Shown here piece after piece: positions 46,871 to 58,645 of a DNA stretch of 64,000 nt. The DNA is taken from the NCBI GenBank assembly GCA_916613615.1, contig OU744732.1:45933227-45997226 (forward strand). The letters run 5' to 3'. This stretch comes from Steromphala cineraria. Lineage: Eukaryota; Mollusca; Gastropoda; Trochida; Trochidae. Under the pieces are notes generated by a model. It was not told the DNA's origin. It was given only the letters and a program-made list of their open reading frames with translations, and did not search any database. Position numbers and translations under genes: made by a program. Each line of letters begins with the position of its first letter. Position 1 is the stretch's first letter.

Positions 46871-48786
46871 TCAGTCAAGTTTAGTGAAGTGCGGCAGATC
46901 CTCAAGTCTAGCCGGGTAGTCAATCCAGGTGTTGCCAGTGAGATTACCTCCCCTGATCTCATCCCGCCAGGTACCCGCAGGTAGATAAACCCTCCTTCCT
47001 GTCACTCCCGGATCCATGATCGGGGCCACCAGCAGATCATCCCCTAGGAGGAACTCATCATCCACAGTCAGGGCTGACTCGTCAGTTGGAGCAAGCCACC
47101 ACAGAGGACGCATGATCGGGGCCCCAGTGGAAGCAGATTCCTTGGCCAGGGCCACAATCTTATCTGCGTATTTTTGTCGCAGTGCAAACATTTTCTGGGT
47201 TATTTCTATAACAGTGGCATTATACCTCCATGGGACAATAGACATCTGCATTGATGGCATCAATGTGTTAGCTTGTAACCAACGAACGTACAACTCTGCA
47301 TCTGGGTATGGTCCATAAGCATTGCCACCAACCATATCAGGTAGTACAAAGGGATACCCTATCAAACCGAATATCAAACCTCCAGTTAGTATCGTCTTGA
47401 ATCCTTGGCTGAATCCCCAGTTCGAATTTTTGTCATCCATTCGTATGAAAGATGGATATTGCTGCATTTTATAGCCAGTCCTAACTTCATGTCGTTTTGT
47501 CGGATTATCAGCATCATAGACAGCTTTTGCATAAGCTGTGCAATAATCACTTGGATTGCGGAACTGTTTCGATGGGCTGAAAACTGGTGGAAGATAATTT
47601 GTGTCACCACCGTCAAATTTGAAAGATGTGACACCATACGCACTTTTCAAGCTAGCTAACTGATCCTGAAACCATTTCACAGCTTCTGTATTGGTAAAAT
47701 CCACCAGCCCTGCCATCTGTGACTCCCACCACCCTGTGAGTGCAGGTCTTCGACCAGACGCATCTTTCATCAGATAACCTTTATTAGCTGCATAGTTAAA
47801 GTTCGGAGAGTCCATGTTGATGAACGGCGGTATCCAAGTAATAACCTCAATACCCATATCATTTATTCTGCTGATCATTCCTTTTGCGTCTGGGAACAAA
47901 TCCTTGTTGAATGTGAAATCCCCAAATTCTGGCATCCATTTCTCATCAATCCCTATCTGAGATACAGTTAAATTGTATTTGTGTATTGTTTCTGCAAGGT
48001 TCTGAACAACAGACTGGTTGATGTTTTTCTTGTATTCAGCCCACGTTGACCATTCTGGATGACGAAGATTGTTTTCATTTGGGATGCCATCTGGTTTAGG
48101 TATAAACATAGAAGCCATTGACTTGTGAATGTTAAGAACATCCGAGTCCCTACAAACTGTATAATTCAGAAACGGTAAGGAATTATCAAAGTTCCTATAA
48201 ATTAAGTCATCCGTATATTTGGCTTGAAAACAGAGTTGCTTATCCCCAGTGCTGTTCATGCTGACATACAGAGGAACATCACTCTCAATGAAGAAACCAA
48301 CACCTTTTGAATTGAAGAAATAGCGCTCCTGCACGGCTCCATAAGGATGGGCGTTGTTCTCGGCAGCAACATAAGCCGCCATTGGTTGACTCACCTTCTC
48401 CAATGGCCAATACTGGTCCCTCATTTCAGCTCCCCCGTACCAATGGGCGCCACCCATATCGTAGCACTCCTGAAGGATCTGGGTGACGCACTCTTTTGCT
48501 ACCCAGGACATTTGGCTGCATTCACTGCTTCCATGGTTAAAGTTCAAAATATGCAGTTCAGCTTCTGCCCAGGTGAAGGTTAAGGCATCTCTGCTGTCTC
48601 GTGATATTATTGGTGCATGTTTCCCAAGTGTCATTCCTATGATACCGCTAGAGACAAGGTTATTGTTGAAATGGAATTCAATGTTTTCTTGTCCATTGTG
48701 TTGTAAATGTAATCCTTTTGGCAGATAGGTTTTGCTTGATCCGGAGAATACAAGCCGAGCTTGAAATCCCATCAAGACTATGAACA
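46871..48786 (-). CDS. GH31 family glycoside hydrolase, MYORG-like (gene A), main exon
   Basis: Open from an acceptor TTTCTTGCAG (48787-48788) to the stop; 637 complete codons. The first partial codon is xTG, so the start is in, or straddles, an upstream exon I could not find. The next residues FIVLMGFQARLVFSG are hydrophobic and fit a signal peptide. N-terminal beta-sandwich, then a (beta/alpha)8 barrel: PEWSTWAEYK, IGIDEKWMPEFGDF, VITWIPPFIN, FKFDGGDTNYLP with the probable nucleophile Asp at 47612-47614, RTGYKMQQYP, and the probable acid/base Asp in MDDKNSNW (47432-47434). The 60-residue gap between the two Asp is as in GH31. The C-terminal part has PIMRPLWWLAPTDES and LPAGTWRDE. MYORG-type GH31 enzymes act as exo-alpha-galactosidases; substrate here is unproven. 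Human MYORG is a membrane protein of about 714 residues; this one lacks the anchor. Confidence 0.9.
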
Positions 48787-48788
48787 CT

Positions 48789-49062
48789 GCAAGAAAAGAA
48801 TAATTCGGAAATCATATTTACCATATAATATGTTTGTCAAGACAGCGAAATAATTGGTTCAGAAACAGCTTTCAAACTTGATCAAGACTTTATCTTCAGG
48901 ACTAACAACAGATTCAATTCCAATCTATCCCCAAACAAAGGTTTCATATTATAATACCTTTTAGGTACTGTTCCTGTGCAAACGATTTCGGAGAAAAAAT
49001 GAAATAGGTTTAGAGAATGGTTTCAGGCCCTTTTAATAATCCAAAATCCAATCACATTACCT
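48789..49062. other. Upstream flank of GH31 gene A
   Basis: Should contain the intron that precedes the main exon. No first exon identified with confidence. Confidence 0.4.
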
Positions 49063-49066
49063 TTAA

Positions 49067-49421
49067 AGGGGCAGTAGCACGTTTTTAGGGGGAATGTAAG
49101 GTGATGTCAAGAAAATGAAAAATAATGGTTCCAATTGAAAGACAATGTATTTAAAAAAATTAAACAGTAAAAGATCAAATATATAATGTAAAGTTTAGCA
49201 ATGCTATTCCTTTTCTTACACAAAATGAATTAAAGGTGTTCACACAAAAATGGCTGCCAATGGATTTTATGTGAATCTTTATAATTTGTTCTTTGACTAT
49301 GGGTGATTTGTTTGTGTAATGAGATTTTTGACACTATCAAAGTTATACATTTAGCTGTAATGTACAATTATCAACGAAAAATTGAAAATATAAAATTGTC
49401 AAAAAACGTGCTACTGCCCCT
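49067..49421. mobile_element. TTAA-flanked MITE, full copy
   Basis: AGGGGCAGTAGCACG to CGTGCTACTGCCCCT between TTAA at 49063-49066 and 49422-49425. 355 bp; the cleanest copy together with 61050-61404. Confidence 0.92.
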
Positions 49422-49425
49422 TTAA

Positions 49426-50700
49426 GCTCCGATATCTGTACAATTCGGTTGTACGTTTATAAAAACATTTATCAGGTGCCACACAATATACACAATTTAC
49501 TATCCCGATTCGAAACGAAACATGTACACACGCTATCAGCTCACCGAGTCACAAAAGCTACATTTAATGGTTCTCATTGGCAAAGGCCGACATTTCATAA
49601 TCAAATGTTATACTTCCTTTATTAATAAATTTGCAAATACATTGTCGTCCAATGCGTGTGGTGCATGCTCTATTTAAATGTTATATCAAGCTATATCTTC
49701 ATCGATTTTCAGAAAGCATTTTATAATAAAAGCTTTTGGGTTTTATTCTAGATATCCAGGAAAAGAATATCCGCACATCTCATTCGATTGAAAGAGAATC
49801 GATAAAGACAATCATGTATCAAGTAATCATGAATCCAAAATAAATAACAATAATATTGTGATATACATGTTTATGTTCTGTAAAATTAAGGATTAATTTA
49901 ATGTACAGAAATTATTGAATACGTACATTCAAAGAACATAGTTGTACAATGTAGGTCACCAAGAAGGTTACAGATAACAGAGATAAGTAATGATAAGTGA
50001 CTACCTTTGGTAGTTATGTCTAATAATGGCAACATCAAACCATTTTCATTGTAAAGCGAGTCGTAGCAGCATTGAAGAACAATCCTTTTCGTCATTTGCT
50101 AGCTTTGCTACACCAATGCTGTATCAGAATGTATTTACACTTCAAACCTTCATGTTGTCACTATACTCGGTCAAACAGGAAGTACAAGAATTTGGGTATA
50201 AGAGTTTACGATATGCAACGATTGCAAAAAAACTAGAGTAAGAGTCTTTGTAACTCGTATTTAAGTGCTTTTATTTGTACTTGTTCTGTTAAAATGAAAT
50301 ATTGGCTGGAATATTGAACATTAAGACAATACATATCAAGGATTATAATTCTCATAAATGCAAAATTTGACTTAAAATGTCAGACCTTTCACGAGATCTA
50401 TAAACAATCGCCGGTTAAATTGTAAACATCACGAAATTCAATGTTACTTTGGTATTGAAAGCCTTTCCTATTCAATTCATACAAACATCTTAAATATTTC
50501 AAATTTCTGCATTTCCTATTGTTTTAATTCCAAACATTCATGCCCAAAAACATTTTGAAAAACTGTAACCCCATATGTACTTGAGCAGACATAAGAGTTA
50601 AAGTATCAAACACTGAATGAATTAAATTGTGAGCACATCTTCATAACACATGTGACTGTCGCAGAGTTCATGTCACAGGACCACAGGAATTATATTTTCC
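49426..50700. other. Spacer between GH31 gene A and the GH31 pseudogene
   Basis: No repeat family or coding motif recognised. Confidence 0.5.
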
Positions 50701-50734
50701 CTCGTTATTTGACCTAGTTACATTATGTTTACCT

Positions 50735-50816
50735 TCACCAGTACAAATCCTTATAAAAAAACAAGCTTGAGAGTCCAGTCTGATAATCAGAGGTCACATT
50801 GTTGTGGTATCTAGAG
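50735..50816 (+). promoter_or_regulatory. Relic promoter and 5' UTR exon of the GH31 pseudogene
   Basis: CCTTATAAAAAAAC (TATA-like at 50750-50758), then GTCCAGTCTGATAATCAGAGG, then AGAGCAA|GTAAGTATAA, a donor. The order matches the reverse strand at 60909-60990 upstream of gene B, so promoter and non-coding first exon were duplicated with the gene. The pseudogene copy keeps TATAAAAA, while gene B has ATCATGATATTTTTAAG there. Confidence 0.65.
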
Positions 50817-51063
50817 CAAGTAAGTATAATACTCGTAATATCACATTAAAAACATTGAGTTGTATGATAAAGTAACGTTAGATATGTTACACGTATAACA
50901 AATATACATCATAAGAACTGTGGAAAAACTCTACATAACTTCAAAGCATGAACGAGAATCAATATAAAAAATTTTTTAATGTAAATAGCTCTGAAATATT
51001 CTTGTTCAAAATTCATTTTTATGGTTTGCCATTTTATTATACAGGGAATTCAATGATATAAAA

Positions 51064-52925
51064 ATGAGCCGGATGACCCTAACCATCTGCTGTGTGCTGA
51101 TGTCAATAGCATTTGGCGAGGGAGATGGTACGATTGAGTCTGATTCCTTAAACCTTAAAGGAAGAGGCATTGGTCCCCCAATTTTCAGAAGCTATTCCAT
51201 CGGTCCTGTGGAGCTGGAACTGAAGGAACACTCATTGGACATGAGCGTCAAAAATCAGAAAGGCAAGAAAATACTTTCTTCCACCTTCAGAAGTCCACCT
51301 CATACAACTCCAACTGTCCTCATGAATACCCAACAGGTGCTTGTGGTGAAGCAGACCAGCTTTGCTGAAGTAAGAATGGGCTCTTACAAATATCTTGGAT
51401 CAGAATGCGTTGATTTTAGCTGGAAGGCTACAGATCGAGTGTGTCTCTGAAGTCTTTGTTTTGGAGGTCCCGAGCTGATGACACAACATTGGCCTCTGGA
51501 GAAAGTTGATGCGGATATGAAGCCATATTTTACCTTTGATATGGTTGGTAACGATCGTTATTGACCTGTTCAAGAGCGAATCTTTTCCAACTCTGACGGT
51601 ATGGGGATTTATGTTGAGGAAGACATCCCTCTTTTTGTGAGCATGAATTCATCAGGTGACAAGTCTCTTTGTGTTCAAGCCAAATATGACAACTTTTTCT
51701 ATGCAAGTGAAGCAGGTTCGTTGCCAGAGCTGAACTATACAGTTTGCACCGCCTCTTATGTAAAGAGTATTCATCAAGTTATGTCGTCAAAATATATCAA
51801 AAAGCCTTCAGGAATTACTAACGTAGACATGTTCAGATATCCAATCTGAATATAAGACCAAAGTCAACCAATCATCGGTAATCAATTTGGTTTCAATTAT
51901 TAAGCAACACAACTTCTCAATCGCACAAATTGAAATTGATAATGCCTGGACAGTGAAATATGGAGATCTTGAATTTGACAAGAGCACCTTTCCTGACCCT
52001 AAGCAAATGGTCGATGCAATGCACAACATTGATGCAAAAAAACTTTCCCTTCTTTTTATCCAAAGGGTGGATGATGAAAGACCCTTCTGGCCAAACATCT
52101 GCCTTGACAACATGGTGGAATGGTAAGGCTGCTGGACATATTGACTTCAGTAATCCTGATGCCGCAGAGTGGTTCCTCTCCGAACTGAGGTATCTGAAGA
52201 GAACCTATGGGATAGACCCGTTTAAGTTTGATGCAGGAGATCAGAACTATATCCCTCTACTGTCTAAAGGTAACATTGATTACCTGAACAAGAACCACTA
52301 CACGAGAGCGTATGCCGAGACAGCTCATAGGTCTGATGACCAGAACAGGATGGAGATCAGAGTCGGTGCCCGGAATCAAGATCTTCCTGCAATGGTGAGG
52401 ATAATGGACAGATACTCCACATGGAACAACACGCTTGGACTCCGCTCTGTCATCACTGCAGGTCTTCTGTTCTGTTCCTGGGTTATCCTTTTGTTCTTCC
52501 TGACCTCATAGGGGGGAATCGCTACAATACACAACCGGACCCGGAGTTGATAAAATAGGTGCAAGCGAATGCGTTCATGCCATTTATGCAGCTGTCAATT
52601 CCACCCTGGGAAAGCCAAAATAGCACGGTACTAGAAGTCTATCAGGAAATGATTCAACTCCATGAGAGGTATGCTGACGTCATCATTGGTTAAGCAAACC
52701 AGTCCATGACAACTGGATATCCCATAGTGAGGCGGCCCCTTTGGTGGATTGCACCAACGGACGAATCGGCCCTGACCTGTTGTCAACGCAGGGGAGACAA
52801 TTCGGAAACTGTATCTGCCCGCCGGTAGGTGGCGTGATGAACTGAAAGGACAAGTGTTTGATGGAGGGAAGTGGATTGATTATCCTGTTACTCTCAAAGA
52901 TCTGCCATATTCTACTAAGCAGTAA
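51064..52925 (+). pseudogene. GH31 pseudogene, inverted duplicate of gene B
   Basis: Reads almost identically to gene B (SDSLNLKGRGIGPPIFRSYS and on), but broken. The ATG used by gene B is followed by an early stop (ATGATATAA). A deletion near 51440 removes the coding text between CVSE and GGPELM. TGA at 51562-51564 replaces the Gly of YGPVQER. About 14 bp are missing near 51848 and about 40 bp near 52028. A TAA interrupts GLANQ near 52690, and the segment coding for the VDDQFLVGDDLL box is deleted near 52775. The codons for the catalytic FKFDAGD (about 52226) and IMDRYSTW (about 52405) survive. High similarity and retained flanks mean a recent origin. It may still be transcribed, given its relic promoter. 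Confidence 0.93.
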
Positions 52926-53189
52926 AACCTAGTTCAATTGCCTTTTGTTTTTCTTCATTCTTCATTCTTCTTTATCTTTATTCGTTCTAATCGATTCTTT
53001 GCAATATGGATAAAGTGTCTTTCCGAAGGTAACGTATGCCCTTGATCCATTCGCAGGTTTATTCTGTGTATAACTTTACTACCATGATGTTTAAGCCAAT
53101 CAGAGACTACCAGTGGGATTTGCCAATTTATCATTGTTGGATACAATGAGCACAATGATAGAAAAGAAAGGTATTTTTAACATTTTAGG

Positions 53190-54920
53190 ACGCCTTCCGT
53201 TGGCCTCATTTACACTGACGTCAGATAAATTGCAATCTTGCGATACAATTATCCCCATTCCACATTTAATTTAATCTGATCCCACAATGTGGTCATTGAG
53301 GATGTCTGGAAACAAAACGTCTGTAACAATCTATTAGCTTCAGACATAAACACTGCATCGCCTGTAGTCAGCTTAAAGTGACACAGAGTATCTTTCTTCT
53401 AATCTTATTTGGTTTTGATGAGCTATAAAATATCTAATATGCTGATTGAAAAGTGCATTTGATGAAAAATGACAGGTTCTTTAAACATCGGAATTTGTTG
53501 CTTTTGAAGAGTAAATTAGTGAGAGTTTGGCCAATTTGAATTGTAAACTGGTATGAATTGAGCTCTAAAGCTACTTAAGGCATGACATAATATATACTGC
53601 TTATCCAAGTAAGATAGAAACCTTTTGCATTTATTTCCAAAATGCGGTAAAATAAGGTTGAGACACTATACCGATTTTCATCTATTGTCAGTATTATATT
53701 AAAAATTGTTATGATTTGAATTCCGAAAGCGATAGCAAAAAGTTAGTCAGTTGCAAGAGAACACTTCCTAGTGGTTTTTTTTAATTTTGTATTTAAAAGT
53801 TATTTTTCATCAGAATATTTTACAAAACATTATTTTGATTAAACAACAATGTTATAGGCATGTGAGATTATCCTATGTTAGAATTACTAAATGAGCTACA
53901 TTATTCGCACATTTACTACATTTTTAACATGATTCGGGTCACGTCGATGTAAATTTTGATTTTCACTCCTGACTACATTTAACAAAGATATTTTGATAGA
54001 CCATTAACCAGACAACACGAATGTTGTCTAGATGCTGCCAAAAAGGTTATTTTGATCATGAGATTATCAAATTCCTCGCATGCCTATCATATATTTAATA
54101 AATCGAATATAACTGAGGTGTGTACTTTCTTTTGTGCCTCAGTTTACATGATGTTAAGGAGTGTCAGACTGGTCGCAAACAGATAAGATCGATACTGTTG
54201 CTTATCTGAGAGACACAGAGTATGTTGATAGGATCACATATGTCAAATTTTGAAATCAATGTTATTACATCGGGAACCACTAACTGTTACTAAAAATAAC
54301 AAGTAAAAGGTCAATCAGTACATTAGAGCGAAAATACGGCCATTCAAAGTCGGGATTTTGATCGAAAACCGGATAATGTGGCTCGAGTGGCGCGCGCACA
54401 TTCGTCAAACGTAATTTTGAAACCTTGTCATAACCTGACAGGAAGATATATTCGATTCGACAGTGTTTATTAGGTATTGTAACTAATAGGTAGATTAATT
54501 GGATGCATAATTTCGAACATTAAACACAGATGTTTTGTTGATTTTTCCATAAAATCAAGCATTTGAGAGATATTATGCACAAATGGATATATTTGCTAGT
54601 CCAGTGATGATATATGAACTTCAATCAGCATATTAGATATTTTGTAGCTTATCAAAACCATATAAAATTTTAAGAAAGATACTCTGTGTCACTTTAAGGT
54701 AAAAGTAACATTGAGCTTACTACAGGTGATGTAGTGTTTTCGTCTGAAGCTAACTGCATGTTAGTGGCAATCTGTTTTCCGACATGTTTATATTCCAGAC
54801 AATCTCAATGGCCAAAGAATTGGATCAAATTGAAATATATGTGGTACGGGGATTATTATCTTTCTGCAGAATTTATCTGATGTCATTGTAAATTTGGCCG
54901 TGAAGGCGTTGAAACTGTAA
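53190..54920. repeat. 1.7-kb imperfect palindrome
   Basis: The left arm (53190-53480: GACGTCAGATAAATT..GATGTCTGGAA..CTGTAGTCAGC..GTGACACAGAGTATCTTTC) pairs with the complement of 54600-54920 (..AAGATACTCTGTGTCAC..GCTTACTACAGG..AGACAATCTCAATG..AATTTATCTGATGTC). The loop is about 1.1 kb, AT-rich, without coding motifs. Confidence 0.75.
53377..54693. mobile_element. TTAA-flanked element with AGTGACACAGAGTATC ends
   Basis: AGTGACACAGAGTATCTTTC and its inverse border a 1.3-kb segment with TTAA immediately outside (53373-53376 and 54694-54697). It forms the core of the larger palindrome. No transposase. Confidence 0.68.
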
Positions 54921-57479
54921 CCCTCTTAAAATGTCCAATATACGTTCGTTTCAATCTCCGTGCTTTTTGTACACAATGACAAATTGAAAACCGGCAATTT
55001 TATCACCATGCGTAGCACATATTAAAAAAATGTTTTGGCAACATTTAGTGGGGTTTTAAGTTATACTTTGGTAGGTAGAGAATGATCTTACAATTTTGAT
55101 AAATCTTTTATATTTTGTTTATTCAGTATTATTTGTATGTTTACATTATTGCATTGTTCATTATGATGAATTCAACTGAAAATTGTCAGTAGTGAAATTG
55201 TTGGCACTGATATTCAATATCTAGGCAGTGAATCAGTCAATTACATTTTTAATCAGTTGAGCGTTTTTGTCTTGAAATTTTATAATCAATCGACCTTTCA
55301 AATTGCTTCAGAATTCTTCAATTTCAGTTGTTAAAGGGGCAGTATATAAGGTGACGGGGGGGGGGGGGGGGGGGGGGATTATTAGTTGAGTCAGGAAAAT
55401 GAAAATAAATGGTTCCAATTGAAAGACAATGTACTTAAACCAAATTAAGGAGCAATATCAATAATGTCTGTAATGAAACTGTACGTTATTCTTTATTTGT
55501 TCCCTTATTTATTGTTAAACATTTAGTGACATTAAAACGATTTTAAAAAAATTAAGCACCTGTTTCTGACTTGTTCCTTGGTTGAATTGATGTCAATTTC
55601 ACAGTTGCTGTGACAACGCCCGTGAATCCCGTGCAAATTGCTTTGCATGTTTGTTTAATCTCACATTGCCATAGGCTATATCATGTCTCTAAATGTGTGG
55701 CAAATATGCTTTTTTTTTTTAAAGTCTTTTATATATTATGCATCACTAAACCTTGTTGTGAAAAATATAGTTATTTCAACACATGTAGCAGTTTTATTTA
55801 TTCCCTGAGTAATAGCTGTAATAAATGGCAAAAGTATATTCATTAAACAATAATTCCAGTTTCACTTTTATCTGGAATCTTGTTCCTTTTAATCACCAAA
55901 TATAATTTATAACATGAAACGTCAAAATTGACCTGATTTCTGTTAATTCAGTCACAAAATACCATTGCCTTTTCATCTTTCCGATGATTGTAATGATTTA
56001 AAAAGTGGGTCACTTTAACAATATTTATTTCTATTAAAGGTAACAAGGACGGCTATCATTTCCTATAAGAGTCAATTATGAAAGGCTTATTTATTACCTT
56101 CTATAAAATTCCAATCAACGTGATATCGTTAGAGAGCAATTAATACTAATCACCATACTCAAGAGACTATATTTGATTTTGAATTATATAGGCACAAACC
56201 TTTTTGCAATTAATTATCTGTTAATTAAAAGTTTTCGAAATCATAAACATGATATTCAAATACACAACGTATATATAAAATCTATGTAAGTATTAACGAG
56301 ATGTTGATTTCGACTACTTGACGTCAGATAAATGTAAAAAAATAGGTTATTGTATACTCACGGAAACAAATATAAAATTCTTTTTGACGACTGTTTCTTT
56401 GCTTTGAACAAATTTGAAATTTGACTTCTAAATTTCCATTCACAATGGGTTCTCTACAACTTTTGTTTCAGACATATTTTGTTAACAGGAGAGAAAAATC
56501 TTAACAATTATTACAAACTACTATTCTTAAGAGTCATTCATGGCTTTTGTTGACTTTTTTTTGCAAATATAGAAATTTTGGTCATTTTTAACTGTAAAAA
56601 GGGCAGTAAAAAGTATATTTGGGCATTGCTTTCATAATGTCTACTTGTGGAGAACTTTGTTTCAACACCTGTATGAATTTTTATGTATTTATCGAGTAAT
56701 TTGAGATAAATCGGTTTTATCAATATTTATTTATTCTCGAAAAGACACGTATTCAATCCACTAAATCTCCTAATAAACTCCAGTCTATTCACGATCTGAG
56801 CATTTTATTCTCTCCTACATAATACATGTATGTTTAGGAAACTGAAGTTACGCTGGATATTTGAATGTACAAATGATAAGGAAGTAATAGTTACTTACAT
56901 CGACCTTGAGTTCAAGTTAGATGATCCTTCGCACACGTTTATCATGTACTACACACTTGTACAACGCTTTATCAATAAAATTTCAACATGATATCAGTTT
57001 TGATATTGCTGAAATGCATATCTTTCTTATATGTAATGAGAAGGTAAAACACTGACTGAAACAATGTCCATTTCAAGAACCTGACATTGGCAAGGGGCTC
57101 TCGTGCAATCCGTGCGGAACCATACAAACTACCACACAAAATTGTTTGTCAATTTTGGTGAGCGTATTTGATTCCTGAACAAACTTTGAGCTTAAATTAA
57201 TTTCGGATCTCAAAATATCACTTTTAGGTGTTCATGACAATACCGGGTGTATGAACACCCGCTTTGTCTGATGAATACCTCGGCATGTGCATTAGACGAT
57301 ATGAGTTGTTATGAAAAATGAATACACAAACAAAACAAAGAAGCTATTGTATGTAAGAAATCTTTCATGATTCACGTCCGCGAGGAATCATCTAACTTGA
57401 ACACCTCTGTCTCAGTCGGTAACTATTACATACCTCAGTTCTGTTTCACTGTTAAATTGCATCACAGACCACGACAAAC
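54921..57479. other. Spacer with one broken TTAA MITE
   Basis: TTAAAGGGGCAGTAT at 55331 starts a TTAA-type MITE interrupted by a run of 22 G (55356-55377). Its body (TGGTTCCAATTGAAAGACAATG) is traceable to about 55470. The rest of this stretch shows no recognised feature. Confidence 0.6.
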
Positions 57480-57829
57480 CATTCTCTCCCCACAGAGGCA
57501 GATCAAGTCATGTTGATTTAGCCTCTGTTATATTACGCCGACTTTGTGGGATAGAATGGGGATGCCTGATAGGAGGCAATCAAAGTCAGTTGTGCAATCA
57601 GCGACGGTATTCTTAAATCATCGTTTTGGCTACTGAATCAAGGCAAAAGCATTGTGATATGAACCACCCTTTCCATGCGAGAAGCCTTGTCATTTGATAA
57701 AGAAATTCAAATGTATTGAGATGAAAAAAATTTCCGCCAGGGGAAACTGCCGGAACCCACGGATATCGGCGTAATATAGAACAGAGGCTAAATCAACATG
57801 ACTTGATCTGCCTCTGTGGGGAGAGAATG
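57480..57829. mobile_element. 350-bp MITE (copy 4 of 4)
   Basis: CATTCTCTCCCCACAGAGGCAG to CTGCCTCTGTGGGGAGAGAATG, the most regular ends of the four. No clear 9-bp duplication here. Confidence 0.9.
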
Positions 57830-58084
57830 CTGTCAGAAGTGTCAGGAAAGGATTTACAAGTCAGACAGGCAGCAAATGTCAAATGCTGTCTAATGGATCA
57901 AGTGTTTTAGTTGAGACTAACCGAAGCGTTTACCCTGGAGAACTGAGAATGATATACAGGACTGATGAAGACGTTAAAATTTAGACGTAAACATCTGCTA
58001 ACGTAATTCGAAAACATACTTTTTTCATTGCAAAAACATTATTTTACATTTGTTTTATGACCACATTTCTCAAAACGTATGTAG

Positions 58085-58400
58085 AACGGAAGTGTAGTGG
58101 TAGATACGCTGGCCTCTTGCGCCAAAGGCTTTGATTCGAATCCCGGTGAAAACATGAAACTTTTGTTACCTTGCCCTCAAGATGCATAATGTTTCTGGTT
58201 AAGACAGTTCCTTCACATTGCACTCAGTCCGTTAAGCGGTACAATTTTGTCACTTGATAAACAGACCTTTGAGTACTTATTGTGAGTAGATCATAGAGTA
58301 TGAAGCAGTGCAGGACATGATAGAATGGTTTGACCACATACTAGGGTTTTACGTATGACACTCCGCTAATGGCTGCCATATTGCCCAAGCAGCGAAAAAT
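58085..58400 (+). mobile_element. tRNA-derived SINE, second family, copy 2 (diverged)
   Basis: GAAGTGTAGTGGTAGATACGC head, B-box GATTCGAATCCC, CACTCAGTCCGTTAAGCGG body. Same order as 40240-40500. Confidence 0.65.
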
Positions 58401-58645
58401 TAACTCACTCAGTCATTTTACATATGAATTTACATATTTACGTATTCTTTGTACATGCACCAGTTGTGCTTTATATGTCAGTGTTTCCGAAGCCTTCACC
58501 TAGATAAAACAGTTTCAAGCTTAAGGTGTAAGGGCGTACGTTACCTTAGGAAAGACACTTTAACCATATTGCAAAGAATCGATTAAAACGAATTAACGTA
58601 GATAAAAAAGAATGAAGAAAAGATAAAAGGCAATTGAACTAGGTT

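Noticed and set aside
46871..48787. Start codon of GH31 gene A at 48787
   Set aside because: That GTG includes the G of the AG splice acceptor; the true start must come from an upstream exon.
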